Positions 23,549 to 32,216 of a stretch of 64,000 nucleotides of DNA are shown here, one piece after another (within the stretch, counting starts at the first letter, position 1; every line of letters begins with the position of its first letter). The stretch spans positions 1 through 64,000 of the forward strand of contig NZ_CAAHFG010000002.1 of NCBI RefSeq assembly GCF_900890425.1, written 5' to 3'. The translations under genes were made by a program, and so were the position numbers. The stretch comes from Pontiella desulfatans. GTDB taxonomy: Bacteria > Verrucomicrobiota > Kiritimatiellia > Kiritimatiellales > Pontiellaceae. The notes below the pieces were generated by a model. It made no database searches and had not been told where the DNA came from. It was given only the letters and a program-made list of their open reading frames with translations.

Positions 23549-24487
23549 CTATTCTGTGCGTTCAACGGTTCCGTGTATGAACGTTGTATCAATCAGAACA
23601 CTCCAATTGGAAAGACCCAGATAGTTGGTTGGTGGCTGCGCCGACATATCTTCGAAAACCGGTGTGGTGCGCAGCGAAACATCCTCGCCGAAATAAATGC
23701 TGTAGGTCCTCCCTGCAACGCTGGGCCACTCAACCCTGAAATCGTCGTCACCCAGATAAACCAGTTTCAGTGCAAAGGTTGACGATCCGTCCGTCGGATC
23801 GGTTCCCGCAACGAGTTCTTCCCCGTTGGTCATGCCATCGTCATCCCCATGCCCGTCAGGATCGGTTCCCGTGCGCACAGAGAAATATTCAAGCTCGTAC
23901 CAATCGGGCAGACCGTTGCTGTCGGAGTCTCCCGTGGTGTGGGTTAGTAGCAGGTCGATGCTGTCGCCGGTTGATATCGCCCAGTCCGCTTCATCAGCTG
24001 GGGTCAGGGAGAACAGCAGATAGAAACCATCGCTGGCATCAATGATCCATTGGTTGACCGGTATGGCGCTGCTGCTTTTACTCGGATCGACGGTGCAGGT
24101 GCCTCCGACGAAGCCGGTGATATCCAACTTGTCGCATTGTGTGTGGCTGGTCGCATGGCAGCGGAAGGTGGAACCTGCCAGGAAGTCCACATTTCCAGCA
24201 ATGGTCAACGTGGTTGGGCTAGGTGTCGAGACCGCAGGATTGACCGTTCCCTCCACGGTTACATTGCCGTCAATCATGCCCGGGCCTCCAAGTATTGCGC
24301 CCGCGTCAACATGCAGTTCGTCAACGGAAAGTGATGCCCCGACAAAAAGGCTGCCACCGTGAACATCCATTCTGCTGATGGCGTTTGCCTTATGGGATAC
24401 CATCAATAACGGGATGAGAAGCAGTCCTGCAGACTGTCGCCACGCACCGGAGTGGCGTTTAATGACTTCACGAATGTGATTTTTCAT
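23549..24487 (-). CDS. Secreted autotransporter-like protein with calcium-binding TSP3-type repeat
   Basis: This 312-residue protein has a signal-like N-terminus (hydrophobic LLLIPLLMVSHKANA around residues 21-36), then a beta-solenoid-like region (GGPGMIDGNVTVEGTVNPAV and LTIAGNVDF) typical of autotransporter-associated repeats. A thrombospondin type 3-like calcium motif follows (GDSDSNGLPDWYELEYF then DPDGHGDDDGMTNGEELVAG, about 185-230). It ends in a C-terminal domain seen in many secreted PVC proteins (FRVEWPSVAGRTYSIYFGED). It is probably cell-surface material. The role is unknown. Confidence 0.7.
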   Translation of the reverse strand: MKNHIREVIKRHSGAWRQSAGLLLIPLLMVSHKANAISRMDVHGGSLFVGASLSVDELHVDAGAILGGPGMIDGNVTVEGTVNPAVSTPSPTTLTIAGNVDFLAGSTFRCHATSHTQCDKLDITGFVGGTCTVDPSKSSSAIPVNQWIIDASDGFYLLFSLTPADEADWAISTGDSIDLLLTHTTGDSDSNGLPDWYELEYFSVRTGTDPDGHGDDDGMTNGEELVAGTDPTDGSSTFALKLVYLGDDDFRVEWPSVAGRTYSIYFGEDVSLRTTPVFEDMSAQPPTNYLGLSNWSVLIDTTFIHGTVERTE

Positions 24488-24686
24488 CTCTACCTCCAGT
24501 TCTCTGAAACTCCTAGCCGGAGATATACGCCGATCGTGTAGGTATGCAAGAGTAAAATCCGCGTCATAGAATAGGTATTTAAATTCGTATTTGGTGCCGT
24601 GGTTTCGTGAAGAAAAATCCCTTTAAAACAAAGTCTTTGCGCCTCCTGCTGTCCGCTGTCGTCTGACCTCCGTCCTCTGTGTCACG

Positions 24687-24716
24687 CCCCCGTTTGATTC
24701 CCGTACTTTAAATAGA
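24687..24716 (+). promoter_or_regulatory. TTTGATTC element, copy 8 (orphan)
   Basis: CCCCGTTTGATTCCCG is followed by TACTTTAAATA and AGAG before an ATG that opens only 14 codons. This is the same architecture as the other leaders, but no gene follows, so the module behind it has probably been lost. Confidence 0.45.
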
Positions 24717-24857
24717 GAAATGTTTTCCGCGGCGAAGGGGTCGGCGAAGGGGTCGGTCCCGTAATCTAGTAATCCGCGTCGTTTTCTTTTTTGAACGATG
24801 CCCAAAGTTCACCCCTTGCAAAGGGTCAGAACGCTTTTCTCGTCATATCGACCCCGT

Positions 24858-25076
24858 TTAGCAGTTGCCAAGCCCTCCAATTTGGATTTTGTGCAAAAAG
24901 GAATTTTGAGCCTGTAAAAATTCCTTAAGCATCATGAAGTAGCTCCACGAAACACCGGATCTCTGTCCAGGAATCTGCATGATATTGCGCTTCAGTGCTT
25001 CGTTATCACGCGCAACAGGAATATCATGAAAACGGTTCACGCCATGTTTCGCCAGGGCTGTGGCAAACCGTCTCAC
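24858..25076 (-). pseudogene. Possible remnant of a DNA-glycosylase-like gene
   Basis: A 72-codon frame contains DNEALKRNIMQIPGQRSGVSWSYFMML, given in part: the IPGQ..GVS.SYF pattern resembles helix-hairpin-helix base-excision proteins I know only loosely. The frame lacks a convincing start and has no neighbours of related function. I treat it as a fragment. Confidence 0.25.
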
Positions 25077-25466
25077 AGCTACCGCTTTGAGGCTTCCATT
25101 CCGAGATGCCGTTACCGGGGCGTGCGGTGTTTGCCCGTTCGGCGGGGCAGACGGGCCGCCTGCGGTATGGCAAGCGGTACGCCGGCGGTGTGTCTGCGTG
25201 TTTCATGGAAGCTCGGGTGGATTGAGCGGCCCAGCCGCCCTGCTGCGACCGTGTCGCCGCTTCTTGTTGGCCGCAAAAATTCACAAGAGAGGATAATGGA
25301 ATGACAGGATCATTTTCTTGACCGCGAATGGACGCTAATGATTTCTACATCCGCACCGTAAAATCGTCCTGTTATCAATCGTCCTGTATAACCTCCATCC
25401 GCATGGAGTTGTGTACAGATTGTTCTGCAAAAAACAGGAACCCCACGTGTCCGATCTGGTGCGGGC

Positions 25467-26339
25467 TCAGCCTTTGGCGCCGGTGGTGGAGATGCCTTGG
25501 ATGAAGACCTTCTGGGCGCGGAAGAACAGGATGACGATGGGGAGGGTGAAGAGGGTGGCCACCGCCATGAGCTGCGACCATTCCGTATCGTGGCTGCCCA
25601 TGAATTGCTGGAGCCCGTAGGCCACCGTGTAGTGGTCTGGATTGTTGATGTAGAGCAGCGGCCCGAAAAAGTCGTTCCAGGTGGCGAGGAATTGGAACAG
25701 GGCACAGGTGGCGAGCGCGGGTTTGGCCAGCGGCAGCATGATGGTGGAAAAGATGCGGAGCTCGCTGGCCCCATCGATGGTGGCGGCTTCGGTGAGGTTG
25801 CGCGGAATGGTCTGGAAGAATTGGTGCAGCAGGAAAATGAAAAACGGATTGCCGAAAAAGGCGGGTACGATCAGGGGCAGCAGCGTGCCATACCAGCCCA
25901 GCGTCTTGAAGATCGTGAAGACGGGAATCATGGTGACGTGGCGGGGCAGGGCCATGGTGGCGACCACGAGAATGAAGAGCGCATTCTTGCCGGGGAATTG
26001 CAGCCGCGCGAAGCCATAGGCCACGAGCGCGCTGGAGAATACGGCGCCGATCACGTTGAGCGTGCCGAGCAAGAGCGAGTTGCGCAGGTAGAGTACGAAT
26101 GGTCCGGTGTCGAGCGCGGCGCGGTAGTTCTGCCACTGCGGTTGCTCGGGCAGCATGTTCGAAAGGTTGAACGTGATGGCCGCCTCGTTTTCATCGGGGA
26201 AGATTTCGGTGTCTGCCTTGAGGGAGGTGGAGACCATCCAGAGGATGGGCATCAGGAAGGGGATGCACAACCCCGCCAGCACGACGTGGGTGATCGCCTT
26301 TTGCCGGCGGTTCATGGAGAGGGGCGACCTACTTTTCAT
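25467..26339 (-). CDS. ABC sugar transporter permease (MalG/UgpE type)
   Basis: The 290-residue protein has six predicted membrane segments and the permease EAA loop (LTEAATIDGASELRIFSTIMLPLAKPAL, about 190-217, given in part) that contacts the ATPase. The start at 26339 overlaps the binding-protein stop by 11 bases, indicating an operon 28597-25467 in the order permease, binding protein, permease. No ATPase gene is linked; such systems often share a multipurpose MsmK-type ATPase. The substrate is probably an oligosaccharide, judged from the sulfatase neighbourhood. Confidence 0.85.
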   Translation of the reverse strand: MKSRSPLSMNRRQKAITHVVLAGLCIPFLMPILWMVSTSLKADTEIFPDENEAAITFNLSNMLPEQPQWQNYRAALDTGPFVLYLRNSLLLGTLNVIGAVFSSALVAYGFARLQFPGKNALFILVVATMALPRHVTMIPVFTIFKTLGWYGTLLPLIVPAFFGNPFFIFLLHQFFQTIPRNLTEAATIDGASELRIFSTIMLPLAKPALATCALFQFLATWNDFFGPLLYINNPDHYTVAYGLQQFMGSHDTEWSQLMAVATLFTLPIVILFFRAQKVFIQGISTTGAKG

Positions 26340-27738
26340 GCCCGGTCTCCTTCCGCCGTTCCTGGATTTCGGCAATATTCTTTTCCAGCTCGATGAGCGC
26401 CTGTTTCGGGGTGAGGGTTCCGCGCATGGCGGATTCGTCCACCCGTTTCACCAGGTCGAAGAAAAGAAGCTGGAAGGGCACCGGCGGGGTGGGGTCGATG
26501 TTCGGGCTGTCGAGGATGTCGATGAAGGTTTGGAACTGGGGGTGTTCGCGGACATAGTCGTGGTAGCGTTCGGTTTCAGCGATTCGCGGGTTGGGCGGGA
26601 GCCAGCCGGAGCGGGTGTAGAATTCCGCCGCGCGGTCGGGGTTGTCCTGCCCCGTCCAGAATTTGATGAAGGCCCAGGCGCCTGCGGGATTCCTGGCCCC
26701 GGTCGGGATGATCATGAAGTTGGCGTGCACCCAGCCCGCCTTTTCCTTGCCGCCTGTCGCCGGCGGGGGGATGGGGGAGGTGGCATAGGCCAGGTCTGGC
26801 ACAAATTTGCTCAGTTGCTGCACGCGCCATTGGCCGTCGAGCGTGATGGAACGCTTGCCGGCGGCAAAGGGCCAGTCCGCGCCGTGCCGGCCGGTGAGCG
26901 AAGACGCGAAGCGCTGCATCCGGTCGTAGCCAATCTTTTTTTGCTCCTCGACCAGATAGGTCAGTGCCCGCAGGTTTTCGGGGGTGTCGAGGGTCAGCTG
27001 GTTCCGCTCCCAGTCATAGAATCCTCCACCGAAAACCGGGGCGAACATGCGGAACCATTGCGGAATGAACCCCAGCCGGACCAGCCGGCCTTTTTCATCG
27101 AAGACGTGCAGCCGGTTGCCCCAGTCGATCAGCTCCTCCAGGGTGTCCGGCAAGGCTTCGCGCACCCGTTGGAACTCCGCTTCGGTGGTGATTTTCTCCG
27201 GGGTTCCGGCCGGGAGGAGGCCGGCCTTGTGGAGATGGTCGAGCCGGTAGTAGCAAGCCCGCACATCCAGCGCGAGCGGCATGCAGTAGGGGCGTCCTTC
27301 GTACATCGCGATTTTCTGGGCAATGGGATAGGTGCGGCTTTGGAAAAAGGCCAGCTCGTCGTCGTTCATGAGTTGATCGATGGGCTGGATCAGATCGCTG
27401 TCGGCAAACTGCGGGACCACCTGGTGCCACTGGGCCATGCAGTCCGGCGGTTCGCCTCCGACCACGGAGAGCAGGAACTTCGAATCGGCCGCGTTTTTCG
27501 GCAGGGAGAGGGGGATGACTTCGTAGACCTCCTGGCTCTCGTTGAAGCTGGTGCAGATATCGTCGACAATCACCTTCCACTGCGCCGTCCACATATGCCA
27601 GAAATAGACGGGCTCGCGCTCCGGATAGAGCCGCTTCTGCGGGTTCTCGAAAATCCAGCCCAGCAGGAACGCCAGCAGCCCGAACACCAGCACCACGTTG
27701 CTCACCCGTTTGAAGGTTCTGCGCCGCTCACCGTCCAT
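26329..27738 (-). CDS. ABC transporter extracellular sugar-binding protein
   Basis: This 469-residue protein has an N-terminal membrane anchor (VVLVFGLLAFLLGWIF, about 15-30) without a lipobox, then a family 1 solute-binding fold: FWHMWTAQWKVIVDDICTSF, GGEPPDCMAQWHQ, PLALDVRACYYRLD, and the late AFIKFWTG then RSGWLPPN blocks. It captures a carbohydrate outside the membrane for the two flanking permeases. The start at 27738 overlaps the upstream permease stop by 11 bases. The long antisense open frame over it is a codon-bias shadow. Confidence 0.85.
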   Translation of the reverse strand: MDGERRRTFKRVSNVVLVFGLLAFLLGWIFENPQKRLYPEREPVYFWHMWTAQWKVIVDDICTSFNESQEVYEVIPLSLPKNAADSKFLLSVVGGEPPDCMAQWHQVVPQFADSDLIQPIDQLMNDDELAFFQSRTYPIAQKIAMYEGRPYCMPLALDVRACYYRLDHLHKAGLLPAGTPEKITTEAEFQRVREALPDTLEELIDWGNRLHVFDEKGRLVRLGFIPQWFRMFAPVFGGGFYDWERNQLTLDTPENLRALTYLVEEQKKIGYDRMQRFASSLTGRHGADWPFAAGKRSITLDGQWRVQQLSKFVPDLAYATSPIPPPATGGKEKAGWVHANFMIIPTGARNPAGAWAFIKFWTGQDNPDRAAEFYTRSGWLPPNPRIAETERYHDYVREHPQFQTFIDILDSPNIDPTPPVPFQLLFFDLVKRVDESAMRGTLTPKQALIELEKNIAEIQERRKETGHEK

Positions 27739-28597
27739 AGTGCACCCATCGTTTGTGCGTTTTGAACAGGATACCGGTGATGGCCATGATGAGGACGAAC
27801 AGGATCCAGGCCATGGCACTGGCATAGCCCATATCGAGATAGCGCCACGACCGTTTGAACAGGTAGAGCGCATAGAAACTCGTGCTATCCTCGGGCCCGC
27901 CCTGCGTCATGATGTAGGCCTGCGTGAAGTATTGGAAGGCGTTGATGACGCCCATCACCAGGTTGAAGAAAATCACCGGCGTGAGCATCGGCAGCGTAAT
28001 GTGCACCGTGCGCTGCCAGGCGTTGGCGCCGTCCACCACGGCGGCTTCGTAGAGCTCGGCCGGAACATTCTTCAATCCGGCAAGGTAGATGATCATGCTG
28101 CCGCCGATCGACCAGAGCGACATGAGCACCAGCGAATAAAACGCCCAGGGTTCCGCCGTCAGCCAGGCCGGCCCCTCCACCCCGACCCGGCGCAGCAGGC
28201 TGTTCATCAGTCCGATCTGCGGATTGAGTACCCACGAGAACACCGCGCACGAAGCCACCGTCGGAACGATCGAGGGCAGATAGAACACCGTGCGGTAGAG
28301 CCGGATGCCCCGGATATCCAGGTTCAGTAGCAGGGCCAGCCCAACCCCCACCACAATGCCCAGCGGCACGGCGATCACGGCATATTTAAGCGTTACGACC
28401 AGCGATTTCCAGAAGAGCGGATCTTCCGTGAAAAGCCGCTTGTAGTTGGCCAGGCCAATCCATTCCGGCGCCGAGATGATGTTGTAGCGGGTGAAGGCGA
28501 GATAGATGCTTGCGACAAACGGCACCGCCACCAGCAGGGCGAATCCAACCAGCCAGGGGCTGATGAAAAGATAGCCTTTCCATGCCTCTCCTTTCAT
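27728..28597 (-). CDS. ABC sugar transporter permease (MalF/UgpA type)
   Basis: The 289-residue protein begins MKGEAWKGYLFISPWLVGFA, the usual start of UgpA/MalF-type sugar permeases, and contains the EAA loop ELYEAAVVDGANAWQRTVHI (about 190-209). Six membrane segments are visible. The frame is open far upstream, but the ATG at 28597 has GAGGAGG before it and begins at the family's normal N-terminus. It is the first gene of the three-gene transporter operon. Confidence 0.88.
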   Translation of the reverse strand: MKGEAWKGYLFISPWLVGFALLVAVPFVASIYLAFTRYNIISAPEWIGLANYKRLFTEDPLFWKSLVVTLKYAVIAVPLGIVVGVGLALLLNLDIRGIRLYRTVFYLPSIVPTVASCAVFSWVLNPQIGLMNSLLRRVGVEGPAWLTAEPWAFYSLVLMSLWSIGGSMIIYLAGLKNVPAELYEAAVVDGANAWQRTVHITLPMLTPVIFFNLVMGVINAFQYFTQAYIMTQGGPEDSTSFYALYLFKRSWRYLDMGYASAMAWILFVLIMAITGILFKTHKRWVHYGR

Positions 28598-28753
28598 GCG
28601 GCGTCGCCTCCTCTTCGTATGCCATGCGCCATGGGAATCCCTGCCTTCAACATGATGCCGGAACCTACCCCGAAACGGGATCGTAAACAAGCAAACGAAA
28701 CAATAACCCTCGGGGAATGGACTTTGGCCGGCGGCTTGCATACCATGCCCGGC

Positions 28754-29551
28754 ATGAAAACAATATTGCTTGTATGTTTGATGGGGGCTTCCGTGGCAAT
28801 GGCACAAAACGAAATCAAGTTGTGGGAGGGCAACATGCCCGGAAAAGGCGCAACGGAGGCCGAAGGCCTCAAGCCCGACCAGGGCGACGGCGTGATCCGC
28901 CTGACCCATGTCAGCGAGCCGACGCTGGCTTTGTATCCCGTAAACGGTGCGGCCGCGCCGGCGCCGTTCATCATCGTATGCCCCGGGGGCGGCTACAACA
29001 TTCTGAGCATGGACAAGGAGGGAACCGAGATCGCCGAATGGCTCAACTCGATCGGCGTGTCCGCCGCCGTGCTGAAATACCGCTGCCCGAAAAACCGCGA
29101 AGGCGCCTTGCAGGACGCACGCCGCGCCGTGCGCATGGCCCGCGAAAAAGCGGGCGAGTGGAACCTCGATCCCGCGCGGGTCGGCATGCTCGGGTTTTCG
29201 GCCGGCGGGCATCTTACCGCCGCCTGCAGCAATTCGGAAGACCGGCCCGACTTTTCCGTGCTCGTCTATCCGGCCTACCTGTTCAAGAAGGGTTCCATCG
29301 AACTCAGCGAAGACATTCATGTGGATGCCGACACCCCGCCGGCTTTCGTGGTGCAAACCAAGGACGACAAGAACCATTATCGCAGCACGCTGGCCTACAC
29401 CGCCGCGCTCGACGCCGCCGGCGTCGAGGTCGAGTGCCATCTCTTTGCCAAGGGGGGGCACGGCTACGGCATGCGGCCGTCGAACCACCCCGTTTCGCAA
29501 TGGCCGAAGCTCTGCGAAACCTGGATGCGCGAGATGGGGTTCTTGAAGTAA
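28754..29551 (+). CDS. Secreted alpha/beta-hydrolase, BD-FAE/acetylxylan-esterase type
   Basis: The 265-residue protein has a signal peptide (MKTILLVCLMGASVAMA) and the alpha/beta-hydrolase landmarks: oxyanion loop IIVCPGGGYN, nucleophile elbow GFSAGG, a late Asp in VVQTKDD, and His in KGGHGYG. Proteins of this type remove acetyl or similar esters from polysaccharides. It is divergent from the transporter operon and convergent with the nucleotidyltransferase gene. A second ATG three codons upstream is also possible. Confidence 0.82.
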   Translation: MKTILLVCLMGASVAMAQNEIKLWEGNMPGKGATEAEGLKPDQGDGVIRLTHVSEPTLALYPVNGAAAPAPFIIVCPGGGYNILSMDKEGTEIAEWLNSIGVSAAVLKYRCPKNREGALQDARRAVRMAREKAGEWNLDPARVGMLGFSAGGHLTAACSNSEDRPDFSVLVYPAYLFKKGSIELSEDIHVDADTPPAFVVQTKDDKNHYRSTLAYTAALDAAGVEVECHLFAKGGHGYGMRPSNHPVSQWPKLCETWMREMGFLK

Positions 29552-29553
29552 TT

Positions 29554-29618
29554 GGAGGGTCGGGTTCCACCCCGACCGATCCCTTTCGCGCGGCGGCCCG
29601 GGTGGAACCGGGCCCTCC
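29554..29618. repeat. Long inverted repeat between convergent genes
   Basis: Two 24-base arms (29554-29577 and 29595-29618) read GGAGGG..GGTTCCACC in one direction and are near-complementary, with a 17-base loop. The hairpin lies between the stops of two convergent genes and could end transcription from both sides, but has no T-tract; it may instead be a REP-like repeat. Confidence 0.6.
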
Positions 29619-29621
29619 ACT

Positions 29622-30518
29622 TTAGTCCCAAAGCTTTGCGGGATATTCCCCCGCGTCGTGCATGGCCTTGAGGGCGGCAACGACCGTGGGGCGGTCTTCG
29701 GGGTAGGTGACGCCGAACCACTGGCTATCGCAGCTCAGCATTTTCACGCGGGTTTCCCCGCCGTCCATCATGTCGGTCACAATGTTCGGGATATACCATT
29801 CCGATTTCAGCTCCCCGCCTTTTTCCTTCAGGAAGGCGATGAACTTTTCCTCCAGCGTGTTGAGCATGGCCGGTGCGAATCCCCAGAAGTTCATCGACAC
29901 AAGTTCGTCGCCGGTCATATCGACGGCCACCCCGTTTTCAATGAACCGGACCGAACCGGTTTGGGTGGTTTCGATGTGCGTGCGTTCCACCACTTCGGTC
30001 AGATAGCCATTCGCCGTTGCGCAAACGCCGCGCGAAACCGAGCCATGGGGCGAGAGCGTGTTTTTCAGGAGATAGCCCACCATGCAGCTTTCCCCGTCCG
30101 CCAGTTGCTGGAACCCTTCCGCAATGGTTCTGTAGGCCGCTGCGCCGTAGAAGTCGTCGGCGTTCTGGACGCAGAACGGTTCGTTCACCAAATCCTTGCA
30201 GGCCAGCACGGCCTGTCCGGTGCCCCAGGGCTTGGTGCGCCCTTCCGGAACGCTGAATCCTTCCGGAAGGTTTTCCAGCGCCTGGAAGGCATATTGAACC
30301 TCGATCCGATCGGCAAACTTGCTACCCACCTGTTCCTTGAACTCGGTTTCGAAGTCGGAGCGGATCACAAAGACCACTTTGCCGAATCCGGCCTGGATGG
30401 CATCGTGGATGGAATATTCCAGCAGGGTTTCGCCGTGGGGCCCGAGCGGATCCATCTGTTTCAGTCCGCCGTAGCGGCTGCCCATGCCGGCGGCCATGAT
30501 TACGAGTGTTGGTTTCAT
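29622..30518 (-). CDS. Sugar-1-phosphate nucleotidyltransferase-like protein
   Basis: The 298-residue protein starts with the nucleotidyltransferase signature VIMAAGMGSRYGGLKQMDPL (residues 6-25), with the glycine-rich loop that binds NTP, and has a metal-binding Asp pair in CVQNADDFYG (about 116-125). This fold activates sugar phosphates (UTP- or CTP-dependent). The exact sugar cannot be told. A PWGTGQAVLAC block near 97 is typical of this subfamily. Confidence 0.8.
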   Translation of the reverse strand: MKPTLVIMAAGMGSRYGGLKQMDPLGPHGETLLEYSIHDAIQAGFGKVVFVIRSDFETEFKEQVGSKFADRIEVQYAFQALENLPEGFSVPEGRTKPWGTGQAVLACKDLVNEPFCVQNADDFYGAAAYRTIAEGFQQLADGESCMVGYLLKNTLSPHGSVSRGVCATANGYLTEVVERTHIETTQTGSVRFIENGVAVDMTGDELVSMNFWGFAPAMLNTLEEKFIAFLKEKGGELKSEWYIPNIVTDMMDGGETRVKMLSCDSQWFGVTYPEDRPTVVAALKAMHDAGEYPAKLWD

Positions 30519-30601
30519 CTGTTCCTCTGGGTTAAAAAAGTGAAAGCCAAGGCTAGCAGGGTCGCTGGCGGAAATGAACCGTGAATATGCGCAAACCTAT
30601 C

Positions 30602-32035
30602 CTACGATTCACGTATGGGGCCGGGGTGGTTGATCTGTTGCGCTCCGGTGGCGTCCCCCGGCATTTCCAGGTGCTGGTGCTTTCCTTCGGGATTGGGTTG
30701 CCCGGGGCGGGCATTGCGGTCGGGTGTCGGGTTTTCCGGGAGGGTATCGCCCGTCAGTTCCGTCCACTGCGCCAGCAAGCCACGCGCCTTTTCCAGGGCG
30801 GGCTTGTTTTCGGGGTTGGATGCCACATTGGTCAACTGGTTGGGATCCTTTGCCAGGTGGTAGAGTTCCTCCTCCGGGCAGGGATTCCAGAATACGTTTT
30901 GCTGGGCGTCGGTCAGGGTGCCGGCCTTATGCGCCGCCCAAAGCTCTGCGCCGGCCCCACCTCCGGAGGCTTCCATGCAGAGATTTTGCTGGTTCGGGAA
31001 ATTGTTCCGGATGTAAAGCCAGTCGCCGAAGCGCACCATGCGCTCGTGGTTCTTGAAGACATGCCAGTTGTGCTCGGCGAAAACCACGTCGCGAACGGTG
31101 GCGGAGGGATCGTTCAAAACGGGCGCAAAGCTGAGGCCCTGGATGCGCCCGTCCTTTGGCACGCCGGCCAGTTCAAACACCGTCGGGGCGATATCGATGG
31201 AGCTCACCAGGCTGTCCGTCGTGCCGGGCTTGACGGCGTTGGGATAGTGGACGACAAACGGCGGCTTGATGCCGGAGTCGTAGAGCCGCGTCTTGCAGCG
31301 CGGGAAGGGGCGCCCGTTGTCGGCGGTGACGATGATCACCGTGTTGTCGAGCACGCCTTGTTGTTCGAGTTCGTTCACCACTTCGCCGATAAAATGGTCG
31401 AAGCGGCTAACCTCGTGGTAGTAGCCGGTCAGATCCTCGCGGGTCTCGGGGCCGTCCACCAGATAGGGCGGCACGACGGTTTGGTCGGGGGTGTAGAGCG
31501 GTGCATCGGTGTTGAGCGCCCAGTCGCGGTGCGCATCGGTGGAGGCAAACCAGCAAAAGAACGGCTTGTCCTTCGGGCGCTCCTGCAGCAGCTGCACCCA
31601 GTCCTCCTCCTTGCCCGGACCCTTGCCCTTGGAGACGAGATCGAAGCCGGTGTCGGCCCATTTGCCCATGTGGTGCTTGCCGGAAAGCAGGGTGTGGTAG
31701 CCCGCTTCCTTCAGGAGTTTGGGGAACAGGACGGTTCCCTCCGGGAGCGCGGTGTGCAGCTCGGGGGCGCCGGTGTTGTGCGGATAGCGGCCGGACACCA
31801 TGCTGCAGCGGCTCGGGCTGCAGCTACTGATCGTCAGGTAGGCGTTGTCGAACCGAAGCCCGTTGCCGGCCAGCCGGTCGATGTTCGGCGTCTGGATGGT
31901 GGGATGCCCATAGCAACCGATGTCCTCCTGCGAAACATCGTCCGCCAGAAAGAAGACAAAGTTGGGGGCGGTCGCCGTTGCCGCAACGGTTGCCATGCAG
32001 CTGGCGAGGACGAGTATCGAGCGCAGTGGTTTCAT
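30602..32035 (-). CDS. Type I sulfatase (formylglycine-dependent), secreted
   Basis: The 477-residue protein has a signal peptide and the sulfatase core: metal-binding Asp pair in FFLADDVSQED, the formylglycine motif SSCSPSRCSMVSGR (Cys of CSPSR is oxidised to formylglycine), and GYHTLLSGKHHMGKW further on. TADNGRPFPR supplies the later metal ligands. It removes sulfate esters from a polysaccharide or monosaccharide; the substrate is unknown. It belongs to a run of four sulfatases on this strand. A repeat with a hairpin lies just upstream (32043-32216). Confidence 0.9.
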   Translation of the reverse strand: MKPLRSILVLASCMATVAATATAPNFVFFLADDVSQEDIGCYGHPTIQTPNIDRLAGNGLRFDNAYLTISSCSPSRCSMVSGRYPHNTGAPELHTALPEGTVLFPKLLKEAGYHTLLSGKHHMGKWADTGFDLVSKGKGPGKEEDWVQLLQERPKDKPFFCWFASTDAHRDWALNTDAPLYTPDQTVVPPYLVDGPETREDLTGYYHEVSRFDHFIGEVVNELEQQGVLDNTVIIVTADNGRPFPRCKTRLYDSGIKPPFVVHYPNAVKPGTTDSLVSSIDIAPTVFELAGVPKDGRIQGLSFAPVLNDPSATVRDVVFAEHNWHVFKNHERMVRFGDWLYIRNNFPNQQNLCMEASGGGAGAELWAAHKAGTLTDAQQNVFWNPCPEEELYHLAKDPNQLTNVASNPENKPALEKARGLLAQWTELTGDTLPENPTPDRNARPGQPNPEGKHQHLEMPGDATGAQQINHPGPIRES

Positions 32036-32042
32036 GGGGGCC

Positions 32043-32216
32043 TTTAGTTCCTTACATCCAAACTTCTTACCATCTTGCGTGTCATAATGAATGACCCTTT
32101 ACTGTTTGCTTCCAGTCAATAGCATAGATTTTCAAGCAACGAATGCTTCGAATGTTCGGATTCGTTGCTTTTCATACATTCGTTGCCACTATTCCCTGCT
32201 GCGGAGCCGCGTTAGT
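32043..32216. repeat. Hairpin-bearing dispersed repeat, copy 1
   Basis: About 174 bases nearly identical to 38642-38836. It retains a 9-bp perfect stem GCAACGAAT/ATTCGTTGC but lacks 19 bases of the left arm present in copy 2. Its end overlaps the TAA of the sulfatase gene at 32212. Both copies sit between an upstream gene's stop and a sulfatase start on the minus strand. Confidence 0.85.

Larger units (their letters stand above)
24488..25466. other. Decayed intergenic region of about 1 kb
   Basis: No intact gene is seen. The stretch holds phrase-like repeats (24620-24690 and 25320-25355, the latter with CATCCGCACCG), an eighth TTTGATTT-like element at 24687-24716, a tandem 13-base duplication near 24735-24761, a possible minus-strand gene remnant (24858-25076) and GC-rich palindromes near 25140-25165. 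It looks like the worn right flank of the phage elements. Confidence 0.5.

Noticed and set aside
26155-27765. A 536-codon plus-strand open frame
   Set aside because: It lies antisense to a clear ABC solute-binding protein gene, has no recognisable domains and an odd composition (Gly, Val, Glu, Arg rich); it is a codon-bias shadow.
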